From Cuniculiplasma divulgatum (GTDB lineage Archaea > Thermoplasmatota > Thermoplasmata > Thermoplasmatales > Thermoplasmataceae): a stretch of DNA of 64,000 bases. The stretch's first letter is position 1; every line of letters begins with the position of its first letter. The notes under the pieces were generated by a model. That model saw only the letters and a program-made list of their open reading frames with translations. It did no database searches and had not been told where the DNA came from. The position numbers were made by a program, and so were the translations under genes. The stretch lies in NCBI GenBank assembly GCA_031200235.1, contig CP133595.1, forward strand, positions 1,822,877 to 1,886,876. Reading direction: 5' to 3'. Shown here in pieces: positions 7,182-16,142 of the stretch.

Positions 7182-8069
7182 TTGGCTATAGCACAGGGGT
7201 TAAAGACAGGACTATCTGCGGTAATAATAACTAATTCGAAAATCAGTGCAATTAAATCGCTAAACAGACTTTTGGAAGTTACTGAACATATCGTTATAGT
7301 TACTAACAGTAAAGAGGATTTGGCGCCTAATGAAAACCTGAAAATAATTTATTCAAAATCACAAAACTATGCTTATCTACGTAATCTAGGCGCATATTAT
7401 GCAAATACCACACATATTTTCGTGATAGATTCAGACGAACTGGTGGACGACACCCTGATAAATACGCTCGAAAATTTGGACTTCAGATTCAGGCTTTATT
7501 GCGTTAGGGTGAACATGTACATTGGTTCATATAAAATGATGATGACCACTAAATATGGGCAAAAATTATATGATAAAAGATATTTTTTCTATATTGGGCG
7601 GGTTCACGAAGGCCTCTTTGGTTCTGTTAAAGATTGTGTTAAAATAAATGGAGATATAAGTAACTTTAGTCAGGAAGATTGGCAGGAATGGCACCGAAAA
7701 GCCAAGAGATATACTGCCCAAGAATCAATTAGGTGGGACTTGATAACGAGGGCAACATATTCACTGTATGTCTTTTTCAAACATCAAGGCTGGAGAGACG
7801 GCCTATTAGGAGTTAAATGGACAATAAGAAGTCTGCAATACATAGCTATGACTTTAATTTACGGGCGGAAAGGATATATAACGTTAAATCCACAAGATAT
7901 AAAGTCCCGCCTATCCGCGTCTGAAATTTCCCAAGATGAAAAAAATTATATCAGTTCCGTTATGAAACAATACTTTGATGAAGATAAATCCTTTCCTCTA
8001 CAAGACATGGATTCGGTTACGTTGGATATTCTGGAACAGATCTCAAGTCCATTCATCAGTTATTCTTAA
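7182..8069 (+). CDS. Family 2 glycosyltransferase
   Basis: The 295-residue protein has a short GT-A fold: L-S-A-V-I-I-T-N-S near the N-terminus, R-N-L-G-A-Y-Y-A-N before the metal-binding motif F-V-I-D-S-D-E-L, and a basic, aromatic C-terminal half. The D-S-D-E motif and the R-N-x-G block resemble LPS-core GT2 enzymes of the WaaE/KdtX type. The start is a TTG, supported by a TATA box about 26 nt upstream. The gene is visibly AT-richer than gmd, like the rest of the 7-17 kb island, which suggests transfer. Acceptor and sugar are unknown. Confidence 0.8.
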   Translation: MAIAQGLKTGLSAVIITNSKISAIKSLNRLLEVTEHIVIVTNSKEDLAPNENLKIIYSKSQNYAYLRNLGAYYANTTHIFVIDSDELVDDTLINTLENLDFRFRLYCVRVNMYIGSYKMMMTTKYGQKLYDKRYFFYIGRVHEGLFGSVKDCVKINGDISNFSQEDWQEWHRKAKRYTAQESIRWDLITRATYSLYVFFKHQGWRDGLLGVKWTIRSLQYIAMTLIYGRKGYITLNPQDIKSRLSASEISQDEKNYISSVMKQYFDEDKSFPLQDMDSVTLDILEQISSPFISYS

Positions 8070-8578
8070 TGAAAACAGCCAATGCAATACTTACCCTATC
8101 CAAATTTAGAACTTTGGAATCTCTTTGATTATTGAATCTGCCCTGGCACCACTGTTTCCAAATACGTACTGGCCAGTGCCACATTAAGATGATTATGATA
8201 GAAGTGAAACCGTTCAAATGACCCATATCATGAATGAGTTCCAGGGTATCGTCTGTGAGCCACTCTAAAGTGGTTAGTGAGGTCAGGCGTCTGATAGGTT
8301 CATTCATAAACTAGTAAATACACGGTCCTTCTTGAGAATCCCTAGGGGAAATCCACCTTTGCCCTTGTTCCAAATATTCTCACGGCCTTCACGAAGAATG
8401 CTTCTGCGCCTTATTTCTTCGGCAGTTTGTCACAATTATTAGGATTTTTTTATTTGGTATGAAACGGATACCTACGTGATATGAATAAAAATTTCGCTAA
8501 TTTAGAGAAAAGTCAAATATACATTATCACATTATTAATACACTTATCTTAGGATATACGGGCATATGAAATAAAATT
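8070..8578. other. 509-nt stretch with possible decayed minus-strand coding sequence
   Basis: No intact gene is seen. On the minus strand an open frame of 83 codons (8056-8307) and, upstream and interrupted by a stop, a stretch reading N-K-G-K-G-G-F-P-L-G-I-L-K-K-D (about 8330-8440) have protein-like composition and may be one decayed gene, perhaps from a mobile element. I do not recognise the family. The stretch ends at the ISL3 target duplication (8571-8578). Confidence 0.35.
8571..8578. repeat. Target-site duplication, left copy (ATAAAATT)
   Basis: ATAAAATT directly abuts the left terminal inverted repeat and is identical to 9889-9896. An 8-bp duplication is typical of the ISL3 family. 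Confidence 0.85.
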
Positions 8579-9888
8579 GGTTCATCCTACAATATTGGGG
8601 ATAGAATAATAATGGGTGTTCCATTTCATTGCCATGGATGACAGGAAACTTGTTGAAGATCTGTACTCAATCACCAAACCATGGTTTGTTTCAAGGATCA
8701 CACTCTCTCCAGACAGCCTCAGGCTTGACGCCTATCTTGATCATGAGGAGAACTGCAGATGGCAGTGTCCTGTCTGCAGTAAGGAATACTGTATCTCTGA
8801 CCATGTGAAAGAGAGGATATGGCGGGATCTTGACAGTGGTATATACCAGGTCTATATTCATGCCAGAATACCCAGGGTGAACTGTATTGAACATGAAAAA
8901 CTGCAGGTCACAGTTCCATGGTCAGCGAAACATTCCAGGTTCTCAATGCGTTTCGAATCCCTGGCACTGGGAATCATTAGGAACATGGATATCATGAATT
9001 CATCCATGATTCTGGGAATAACGTGGAATATGGCACATGGCATCATGGGGAGAGCAGTGGAAAGAGGCCTTGCAAGAAAATCATCCGTGCCGGAACGCAT
9101 GGGCATAGATGAAAAATCGTATGGAAAGAACCACCACTACATGACCATAATATACGATCGGGATTGATCCGGGGTGGATCATGTGGAATTCGATCGTAAA
9201 GAATCATCCCTTGATCAGTATTACAGGAGCATTGGAGATAAGGCATCCTGTATCAAGGCAGTATCCATGGACATGTGGGACCCGTACATAGCATCCACCA
9301 AATCACATGTGAATGATGCAGAATCAAAGATCATATTCGATCGATTCCACATAATGAAGCACATGAATTCAGCTGTGGACGATGTTCGGAGATCCGAGTC
9401 AAGAACTGCAGAGGCAAAGGATCTGCTTAAAAGATCAAGGTACATTTGGACATATTCTCAGGAGAATCTGCCTGAAAGATACAGGGAAAGATTTGAACTG
9501 CTGAAGAAATCCGATCTGAAAACTGCAAGGGCCTATGCCATAAAGGAGAATCTCAGGAATCTCTGGCAGTCGTCCACAGAGGAGGAGGCCAGATCATTCT
9601 GGAATGACTGGTACATGTGGGCACTGCATTCCAGACTGGCACCTGTGGCCAGAGTTGCAAAGATGATGAAGCACTACCTTTACGGAATACTTTCGTTTTT
9701 CAAACATCATATAACCAACGCAATAGCAGAAGGCATCAACTCAAAGATTGCAACAGTCCAGAAGATGGCCTATGGTTACCGGAATAAAGAAAATCTGAAA
9801 ACTGCAATATACTTCCACTGTGGCAATCTGGACATGGGGTTCTAATTTCTATGAAGAAATATACGTCCCCAAAAAAGTGGGAAGAACC
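8579..9888 (+). mobile_element. ISL3-family insertion sequence, 1,310 bp
   Basis: The element is bounded by imperfect terminal inverted repeats. The left end begins GGTTCATCCTAC and the right end, read on the minus strand, begins GGTTCTTCCCAC; 18 of the first 23 positions match, including a shared GGGGA block. It is flanked by the perfect 8-bp direct repeat ATAAAATT (8571-8578 and 9889-9896). It carries one ISL3 transposase gene broken by an in-frame TGA at 9165. The right end is 34 nt from the start of the aminotransferase gene at 9923, so it inserted in that gene's promoter region. The exact duplication suggests a recent insertion. Confidence 0.9.
8634..9845 (+). pseudogene. ISL3-family transposase interrupted by one in-frame stop
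   Basis: Two open frames, up to 9167 and from 9174, are in the same reading frame and separated only by a TGA at 9165-9167, so a single nonsense change splits a gene of about 400 codons. The N-terminal part has the ISL3 zinc-finger pattern (C-R-W-Q-C-P-V-C-S-K-E-Y-C) and the HTH region. M-G-I-D-E-K-S-Y gives the first catalytic Asp, and V-S-M-D-M-W-D-P-Y with F-D-R-F-H-I-M-K-H gives the second catalytic block. The C-terminal N-A-I-A-E-G-I-N-S-K-I supplies the catalytic Glu. A GTG at 8616 could extend the start. The copy is probably inactive unless the stop is read through or complemented. Confidence 0.88.
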
Positions 9889-9901
9889 ATAAAATTAATA
9901 A
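9889..9901 (+). promoter_or_regulatory. Target-site duplication, right copy, doubling as TATA box for the gene at 9923
   Basis: ATAAAATT at 9889-9896 is the right copy of the ISL3 target duplication. Together with the following AATAA it forms an AT-rich element centred about 27 nt upstream of the GTG at 9923, the right place for the promoter of the aminotransferase operon. Confidence 0.55.
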
Positions 9902-9922
9902 GCGGCAGAATGTTGACATGCC

Positions 9923-11041
9923 GTGAAAGTGCCGTTTTCTAGACCCGTCATTAATGAAACGATGATTAATGCAGCAATTGAATGTCTCCGCAATGATAGG
10001 CTTGTTGGGGGAAAATCAGTAACTGAGTTTGAGAACAATTTTGCTGAATATGTAGGAACAAAGCATGCAGTTGCCGTGAATAGCGGAACAGCTGCACTGT
10101 TCTTGTCATTAAAGTCTCTAGGCATTGGCGAAAATGACCTAGTTTTGACACAATCTGCAACATTTATAGCAACTGCTAATGCAATAAGTCAAACTGGAGC
10201 TAAACCAATTTTTCTTGATATAAATAACCATGATACCACCATTTCATTACAGCAGCTTATAACTGCAATCAAGAAATATGGGCAAAAGATTAAGGCAATT
10301 CTCCCTGTGCATTTATATGGAAGGACTGGAGAATTAGGTCCCATTTTAGAAGTCGCGTCTGACTTTGGAATTCCAGTAGTTGAGGATGCCTGTCAGGCAC
10401 ATGGAGCTACATTCAAGAACAAGAAAGCAGGAAGTTTTGGAGAACTTGGTGCATTTTCTTTCTATAGTTCCAAGAATATGACTGTTGGTGGTGATGGCGG
10501 CATGGTAACCACAAATAATGAAGAGTTAGCCGAAAGTATTCGAATTTTGAGGAATCAAGGGAGTTCCAAGGAGAATAGATATAAAAATGACGTGATGGGT
10601 TACAATTTTAGGCTAAACTCAGTTAACGCATCAATAGGAAATGTTCAGCTACATCTTCTAGATTCATGGAATAAGAGGAGAAAGCAAGTAGCAACAATCT
10701 ATCATAAGCGTTTTGAGACTTTTGAGAAAATAGGTCTACCCCCCGCCGACAGTGATGATATCAAGTCGTCTTGGCATATATATTCGGTCAGGATAAAACA
10801 GAGAGAAAAATTGATTAATTACCTGAAGTCTAAAAATATCGAAACTGGAATTCATTACCCGATTCCCGTCCATCTTCAGGTGCCATATGTCGAGAATATG
10901 GGGCAATATCATTTTTCATTAGAAAACACCGAAAAATGGGCCAGTGAAAATGTTAGCCTGCCGATATATAATGACATTACTGATGAAGAACTGGAATATG
11001 TGATTGAAGTCACAAGAGATTTTCTCGGTGAAAATTATTGA
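9923..11041 (+). CDS. DegT/DnrJ/EryC1-family sugar aminotransferase (WbpE-like)
   Basis: This PLP enzyme transfers an amino group to a keto-nucleotide sugar. The 372-residue protein has the family landmarks N-S-G-T-A-A-L near 53-59, E-D-A-C-Q-A-H-G-A with Asp near 155, and the Schiff-base Lys near 184 in F-Y-S-S-K-N-M followed by G-G-D-G-G-M-V. It starts at GTG. Its TGA overlaps the TTG of the next gene, an oxidoreductase, which is in turn followed by a hexapeptide acyltransferase. That order matches WbpE-WbpB-WbpD, which build UDP-2,3-diacetamido uronic acids; the assignment to that pathway is inference. The ISL3 element lies just upstream. Confidence 0.88.
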   Translation: MKVPFSRPVINETMINAAIECLRNDRLVGGKSVTEFENNFAEYVGTKHAVAVNSGTAALFLSLKSLGIGENDLVLTQSATFIATANAISQTGAKPIFLDINNHDTTISLQQLITAIKKYGQKIKAILPVHLYGRTGELGPILEVASDFGIPVVEDACQAHGATFKNKKAGSFGELGAFSFYSSKNMTVGGDGGMVTTNNEELAESIRILRNQGSSKENRYKNDVMGYNFRLNSVNASIGNVQLHLLDSWNKRRKQVATIYHKRFETFEKIGLPPADSDDIKSSWHIYSVRIKQREKLINYLKSKNIETGIHYPIPVHLQVPYVENMGQYHFSLENTEKWASENVSLPIYNDITDEELEYVIEVTRDFLGENY

Positions 11042-11985
11042 AAATAGGAATTATTGGAATTGGTTACTGGGGAAAAAAAGTCGTCTCGGAATATATCTCA
11101 CTGTTATCTGACAACCTAATTGATGGTTTGGTCCTTTACGATAATGAAAACAGCATGACGGATAAATTCAAAGGCATTAGCAACCTGGAAATAGCGAGCA
11201 GTATTGATGATCTCCTGGACAGAGTTGATGGGGTACATATTTGCTCTCCAAATGCCACACATTTCGAAATAATTATGAAAGCAATGGAAAAAAATGTGAA
11301 CGTCCTTGTTGAAAAGCCGATAACAACAAATTCGGATGATGCCTTCAGACTTCTAGAAATCGCACTAGCAAAGGGTCTAGTCTTTCAGGTCGGGAATATT
11401 TTCAGGTTCTCTAATGCAATGGTGGAGATCAAGAAATTGTTAGATGACGATACGATCGGAAATGTAGTCCATCTATCATTCATTTGGGATCATATCTCAC
11501 CGAGTCCCAGTTCATCCAATGAAGATGTCATTTGGGACCTGATGCCACATATCCTTGATATGATTAACTTTATTCTTGGAAGCTGGCCAAGAGAAATTGT
11601 TAGTGTTTCAACTAAAAGAGATGGTATCGGGGAAACTGTCAACAAGAGTTCTGATGTCTTACTGTACTACGGAAACAATGTTTACATTAATGTAAGAATC
11701 AGTCTATCAAGCCATAAAACAACTAGGCAGATTGAAATTCAAGGCAAAACTGGTACAATTGTGTTTAATCCTGTAGCTCAAAATGGCTGGCTCTACAGAT
11801 CTGGAAAGCAACAGGAAATAGTTATGGAACCAAATAATACAATTCTTGCAGAAATAAAGAACTTCGTTGAGTGTATTGCTGAGAAGAAAATAAAAATAAA
11901 TTCGGCACATCTTGGTGCTTTAATAATCAAAGAAATCGAGGCAATTAAGCGAGTTGAGGAAATTGAACGATCAAAGAAGGTTTAG
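11038..11985 (+). CDS. Gfo/Idh/MocA-family nucleotide-sugar oxidoreductase (WbpB-like)
   Basis: The 315-residue protein begins at a TTG overlapping the stop of the aminotransferase gene by 4 nt. It opens with the Rossmann motif G-I-I-G-I-G-Y-W-G and has H-I-C-S-P-N-A-T-H and the hallmark V-E-K-P-I-T with the conserved Lys near residue 93. The catalytic-side block W-D-L-M-P-H-I-L-D carries Asp and His. In the WbpB/WlbA group this enzyme oxidises C3 of a UDP-sugar uronate to give the keto substrate of the aminotransferase. Translational coupling with both neighbours supports a shared pathway. Confidence 0.87.
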   Translation: MKIGIIGIGYWGKKVVSEYISLLSDNLIDGLVLYDNENSMTDKFKGISNLEIASSIDDLLDRVDGVHICSPNATHFEIIMKAMEKNVNVLVEKPITTNSDDAFRLLEIALAKGLVFQVGNIFRFSNAMVEIKKLLDDDTIGNVVHLSFIWDHISPSPSSSNEDVIWDLMPHILDMINFILGSWPREIVSVSTKRDGIGETVNKSSDVLLYYGNNVYINVRISLSSHKTTRQIEIQGKTGTIVFNPVAQNGWLYRSGKQQEIVMEPNNTILAEIKNFVECIAEKKIKINSAHLGALIIKEIEAIKRVEEIERSKKV

Positions 11986-12463
11986 ATCAATATTCGAGTG
12001 TGACATCGGCGAAAGTACCGTAATACATGATTTTGTTGACCTTTATAAATGTAAAATAGGGTCCAACAGTAAGATTGATTCTTTCGTTTACATTGAAGAA
12101 GATGTTGTTATAGGTAATTTCGTTAAGATTCGCCCCTTTACATTCATTCCAACCGGTGTGACAATAGGCGATTATGTTTTCATAGGTCCAAATGTAACAT
12201 TTACTAATGATAAATATCCCAAGATAGGAGAGGAATGGCAACTTCTTCGTACGAATGTAGAGGATCATGTTTCAATTGGAGCGGGTTCCGTTATCCTACC
12301 GGGAATAAATATTGGAAAGCACAGCATGATTGGCGCCGGCACCATTGTTACCAAAGATGTGCAGCCAGGAACAGTTGTGACAGGAAATCCAGCCAGACCC
12401 CGGCTGCAGGGCAAGCGAAATACAATAAGTGCAGAGAAATCCAAATCCAAATTAACACGTTGA
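11954..12463 (+). CDS. Left-handed beta-helix (hexapeptide) N-acyltransferase (WbpD-like)
   Basis: The protein of about 169 residues consists mostly of hexapeptide repeats of the [LIV]-G-x4 type (I-G-S-N-S-K-I, V-I-G-N-F-V-K-I, I-G-D-Y-V-F-I-G-P-N-V, I-G-A-G-S-V-I, I-G-K-H-S-M-I-G-A-G). It ends with the typical G-N-P-A-R-P before a basic tail. It would acetylate the amino group installed by the neighbouring aminotransferase, using acetyl-CoA, as WbpD/WlbB do. The TTG start used here overlaps the oxidoreductase gene by 32 nt; another TTG at 11963 is possible. The tail (after K-R-N) is longer and more basic than usual. Confidence 0.87.
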   Translation: MRKLNDQRRFRSIFECDIGESTVIHDFVDLYKCKIGSNSKIDSFVYIEEDVVIGNFVKIRPFTFIPTGVTIGDYVFIGPNVTFTNDKYPKIGEEWQLLRTNVEDHVSIGAGSVILPGINIGKHSMIGAGTIVTKDVQPGTVVTGNPARPRLQGKRNTISAEKSKSKLTR

Positions 12464-12768
12464 AAAACATGCGCAAGACTACAGACATAAGATTTGAATC
12501 TTTTCGCAACTTAATTAATATAGGCAATATATGACACTATGAGTTCAGGCATCATCATGAAGCATCCAAAGGTATTGAGAATGCATTTACGAGATACATT
12601 GAACGCATCTCGCATTCATTCAATGGTTATCTTCTTTCAGGAAAATTTATCAGGGAATTCCCCAGTTGATTATCCAGTTGTAAGGGAAAGATTCAATTGG
12701 AAAGCATCGAAGTGATAAAATATGAGAATTGAAAAAAATGATTTCAAATTTTTAAGGGGAAAATCGGT
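12464..12768. other. 305-nt gap with a possible decayed reading frame
   Basis: A 58-codon open frame (12,539-12,715) is protein-like but ends in mixed frames. Its last residues (R-E-R-F-N-W-K-A-S-K, stop) resemble those of a short open frame at 22,741-22,809 (A-R-R-H-F-S-G-A-S-K-W, stop), so both may be tails of the same lost mobile gene. A TATA-like CAAATTTTTAAG at 12,745-12,756 precedes the next gene. Confidence 0.3.
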
Positions 12769-13833
12769 ATGGCGTGTTCGAACGAGATGAAAACAGCGAT
12801 AATTAATGAGTCTACAAAATTTTCAGGTCTGGGCAGATACGCACAGTACCTTGCAAAGGCTACAAACTCTGAATTATTCTCCTTAAGATTGGATTATTCG
12901 ATTAATCCTTCTAACTACCCAGGCAATGTAATGGTGTTCACTCCAATTGTGAAGGTAGGGAATGGATGGTATTTTAACCACAGGTTTCCTGCTATTTCGT
13001 TAAGGATGCCTAAAAAGTGGGTGAAGGATAAAATATCTAAAGAAACTGTATTGCACTACTCATCACAGTTAATTCCATGGATTAACCTTGAAAACAGATA
13101 TATTTTCACAGTTCACGATCTTTTCGGGCTGAACAGAGAATTTGGCAATAATAAAATTGAAAAGATCCTTAAACAAAACTTAAAAGATATTATTTCAGCA
13201 GATAGAATAGTTACGGATTCAAATCATGTGCAAAAGCAATTAGATGCACTGGGAGCCTCAGGGAAAACAACAACAATATATCCTCCGGTTTCAAGCTCTT
13301 TCAAAAAATTGGAGAATAAATCCAGTACCCGGAATTACCTGGGATTGCCAGATAACAAGATTCTTGTTTTAAGTGTTTCCTCGCAGGACCCAAGGAAGAA
13401 TCTTAAGGCCGTTGTTGAGACTATGAATGTGCTGGGAAATGATTTTGCCTTGGTAAGGGTTGGTAAGCCAGTTGATAGATGTTATTCTTTTACTAACGTA
13501 GATGATGAGAAGTTGAATATGATATTTAATGCATGCGACGCATTGCTGTTCCCATCCCTGGACGAGGGTTTTGGCTACCCTCTGGCAGAAGCAATGACTG
13601 TTGGCCTGCCTTCTGTTGCTTCGGATATAGAAATATTCCGTGAAACAGCAGGTGATGCAGCAGTGCTGGTTGATCCTTCTCCTGTAAAACTGGCCAAAGC
13701 TATACAAGAAGCCATAGCTAATAGTGAACACCTTGCTAAAAAAGGGATTAAGAAATCTGAGCGTTATTCTTTGGAACGCTTCAAATCTGATGTCTGCGCC
13801 TTATATAGTGAATTGGAGCTAGACGGGTTTTGA
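12769..13833 (+). CDS. Glycosyltransferase family 4 (GT-B)
   Basis: The 354-residue protein is a GT4 enzyme. The N-terminal acceptor half includes G-L-G-R-Y and F-T-V-H-D-L-F. The donor half has V-S-S-Q-D-P-R-K-N (donor-phosphate contact), then P-S-L-D-E-G-F-G-Y-P-L-A-E-A with the EX7E motif, and A-S-D-I-E-I-F-R-E. This last pattern is common in mannosyl- and rhamnosyltransferases of surface glycans. Start choices are ATG 12,769 or ATG 12,787 (M-K-T-A-I-I-N); the TATA spacing fits neither exactly. It leads a run of four transferase genes on the plus strand. Sugar specificity is unknown. Confidence 0.85.
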   Translation: MACSNEMKTAIINESTKFSGLGRYAQYLAKATNSELFSLRLDYSINPSNYPGNVMVFTPIVKVGNGWYFNHRFPAISLRMPKKWVKDKISKETVLHYSSQLIPWINLENRYIFTVHDLFGLNREFGNNKIEKILKQNLKDIISADRIVTDSNHVQKQLDALGASGKTTTIYPPVSSSFKKLENKSSTRNYLGLPDNKILVLSVSSQDPRKNLKAVVETMNVLGNDFALVRVGKPVDRCYSFTNVDDEKLNMIFNACDALLFPSLDEGFGYPLAEAMTVGLPSVASDIEIFRETAGDAAVLVDPSPVKLAKAIQEAIANSEHLAKKGIKKSERYSLERFKSDVCALYSELELDGF

Positions 13834-14048
13834 TTTCAACGGGCAAATTCTATCTCAGAGGGTAATATCTGAACTGTTAGTATACTTCCATTTTTTTGTA
13901 AGCGGGAAAGGAACGGACTTGCTCTAAAAATGGATCAACTCATTGTGAATGTACACCTTCAATAGAAAACATTCAGTAGTTATACACTATTTTTCTTTAC
14001 GGTCGGCAAAATTTATCAGGACCAGTTCATTAGCTGAAAGATAAAGAG

Positions 14049-15080
14049 TTGAGTGACTGCTTCTTGTCTGCACTGATTGCTTCCCATCATAGACCAGTTG
14101 TTGTAGAAGCCATAAGAAGCGTATTAAATCAGGATCTTGACAGAGATAAATATGAGATTCTGGTTGTAGCGGACACAAAACTGAAAGAGTTACGAGAATT
14201 TGAAAATAATCCCAGAGTTAAAATAATTTATTCGGACAGGGATGATCCGGGCGGGAAATGGGCTGAGGCTATTGAAGCATCCAAGGGAGATGTGCTCTGT
14301 TTCCTCGACGATGATGACATGTGGGTCAGCAACAAGCTCAGTTACGTAAAGGAGAAGTTCGACCATGATGATTTATTGGGATATTTTCACAACGGCCACA
14401 AAAGTGTTGATTTCTCAGGGAACATAATTCACGGCTATAAGGAGCTGAGACACTACTATGCCGTTCAAAAGATAAAGGAATATTCTGAATTACCTGCCAA
14501 AAGAGGGTCTGTTAACTTTCAGCATCTGGCTTCGCTGGGAGCCCCATTCAACAGCAGCTGCATATCCATCAGAAAGAGCTTAGTTGTGCCATACCTTGAT
14601 TACTTGAGCAGGGGGAAGTGGATGGTGGATTATTTCTGGTTTTACGCGTTTGCTGTTAGTTTAACAAGAATACTTATAGAAGACACTCCCCTGACTTTAT
14701 ACCGCAGACGGCCAGATATAATCGGGGAAAGACTCAACAATATAGAAAACGGAAAGGATCAAAAGATCGAAATCTATAGAAGATACCTTTCATCGCATGA
14801 AATTTACAAAGCTATGGGCAATGGTCTGGAGATCAGCACTTACTTTGATTGGATTATTGCCAAGATAAAAATAATTCTGACAATATACAGTACCACTGAC
14901 TATGATGTGGAAAATAAAAGCATTATATCAGAATTAATTAGGAATATGCCTCTCAACAATTTTAACTCCATTTCCTCAACAATGCTTCTTGTCTTTGCGT
15001 ATCTTATTAGAATAATATCCGGACGCTTGTCAATGATTTTCCTGATTTCCTTGGAAAGGCTTAAGTTATCCGTTTTATAA
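14049..15080 (+). CDS. Family 2 glycosyltransferase with hydrophobic C-terminus
   Basis: The 343-residue protein starts at TTG with a GT-A fold: L-I-A-S-H-H-R-P, then E-A-I-R-S-V-L-N-Q-D-L, and the metal-binding D-V-L-C-F-L-D-D-D-D-M-W, a clear DxD region. The C-terminal 60 residues contain a hydrophobic segment (M-L-L-V-F-A-Y-L-I-R-I-I), possibly a membrane association helix. The TTG start lies about 35 nt from a TATA-like AAAATTTATC at 14,008, so some uncertainty remains. The next transferase starts 9 nt after the stop, suggesting one operon with 15,090-17,261. Confidence 0.83.
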   Translation: MSDCFLSALIASHHRPVVVEAIRSVLNQDLDRDKYEILVVADTKLKELREFENNPRVKIIYSDRDDPGGKWAEAIEASKGDVLCFLDDDDMWVSNKLSYVKEKFDHDDLLGYFHNGHKSVDFSGNIIHGYKELRHYYAVQKIKEYSELPAKRGSVNFQHLASLGAPFNSSCISIRKSLVVPYLDYLSRGKWMVDYFWFYAFAVSLTRILIEDTPLTLYRRRPDIIGERLNNIENGKDQKIEIYRRYLSSHEIYKAMGNGLEISTYFDWIIAKIKIILTIYSTTDYDVENKSIISELIRNMPLNNFNSISSTMLLVFAYLIRIISGRLSMIFLISLERLKLSVL

Positions 15081-15089
15081 GAGTAAAAG

Positions 15090-16121
15090 ATGTTAGGCGA
15101 GATGTCGGATAGGATAACAATAATTTATCCGGAGATATCGACGCCAAGCGGCACCAAAACTTATGTAACCAATTTCCTTAAAGGCATGGACAGGACTGGA
15201 CTGCCATACAGAAAAATACCCATCAAGAAGAGTGAAATTTCTTTCGCGGGAAAACCAATGCTCGGTTTCCTCTCCCAGTATCTCACTTCAAATTTCAAGA
15301 GGTCCAACACAGCAGTATCTCATTCCCTTTCCCCCAGTGCAATTGTGAGAGGTACCAATCTGGTTACTGTACATGATGTCATCCCATTTCTCAACCGTGA
15401 TATTTACCTGAAAAGTTACCTTCAGAAGACCTCGTTTGCCTTGACAATGCGAAGAGTTCTCCACACCCAGTATCTATTACTGTCTTCCAACACCAGCATG
15501 AAACAGTTTCTCTCGTGCGTGGATATGGATGAAGGCAGGTTATTTGTTGTGCCACATGCGATTGACCATGATATTTTTTATCCCACCAAGGAAGCGAAGA
15601 AATTTCCGGACAATAAAATAAGCATTGTTATGGTCAGCGACTTCAATCCGCGAAAGAGAGTTGACATCGCTGTGAAAGCTCTTTCAAATGATCCAGATAT
15701 TGAGTTCTATCACATTGGTCCTGATAATGCCTGGAGCGGTGTCCGTAACAGAATACAAAAACTGAGCGCTGGAGCCAAAAACATTCATTTTATGGGTGAA
15801 ATGAATATTGAATCCATAAGGTCTAATATCAGTTCTGCTGATTTTTTTCTGTTTCTTACGGATAATGAAGGTTTTGGATTGCCTCCTCTCGAAGCGCTTG
15901 CATGCGGGACAAACGTAATAGTGAGCGATCTGGAGATTTTTCATGAAACTATGGGTGATTTTGCCTTTTATGTCAGGAACGAAGATTTTAGTTCAGACTT
16001 TGTTAAAAAACTGCTAAATCGCAAGAAAAAAAAGGAGGAATTAGTATCGTATTCAATGAAATATTCAATAGATAATCTTGCTCTTAATTCCCTGAAAGTG
16101 TACAAAAGAATAATGGAGTAG
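15090..16121 (+). CDS. Glycosyltransferase family 4 (GT-B)
   Basis: The 343-residue GT4 enzyme has T-V-H-D-V-I-P-F in the acceptor half and V-S-D-F-N-P-R-K-R in the donor site. The EX7E motif lies in D-N-E-G-F-G-L-P-P-L-E-A-L, followed by S-D-L-E-I-F-H-E-T. It resembles its neighbour at 12,769 and may have arisen by duplication. ATG 15,090 is used; the in-frame ATG at 15,102 (M-S-D-R-I-T-I-I) is an equally good start. The gene is 9 nt downstream of a GT2 gene and 21 nt upstream of another GT4 gene, so it is probably in one operon that assembles a surface oligosaccharide. Confidence 0.84.
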   Translation: MLGEMSDRITIIYPEISTPSGTKTYVTNFLKGMDRTGLPYRKIPIKKSEISFAGKPMLGFLSQYLTSNFKRSNTAVSHSLSPSAIVRGTNLVTVHDVIPFLNRDIYLKSYLQKTSFALTMRRVLHTQYLLLSSNTSMKQFLSCVDMDEGRLFVVPHAIDHDIFYPTKEAKKFPDNKISIVMVSDFNPRKRVDIAVKALSNDPDIEFYHIGPDNAWSGVRNRIQKLSAGAKNIHFMGEMNIESIRSNISSADFFLFLTDNEGFGLPPLEALACGTNVIVSDLEIFHETMGDFAFYVRNEDFSSDFVKKLLNRKKKKEELVSYSMKYSIDNLALNSLKVYKRIME

Positions 16122-16142
16122 CCTATTATTGGAGTAATATAT

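Noticed and set aside
9165-9167. TGA in the transposase read as selenocysteine
   Set aside because: No selenoprotein family is involved, no stem-loop element is evident nearby, and transposases are not selenoproteins.
8616-9845. Programmed frameshift between two transposase frames, as in some insertion sequences
   Set aside because: Both parts are in the same frame; the break is a nonsense codon, not a frameshift.
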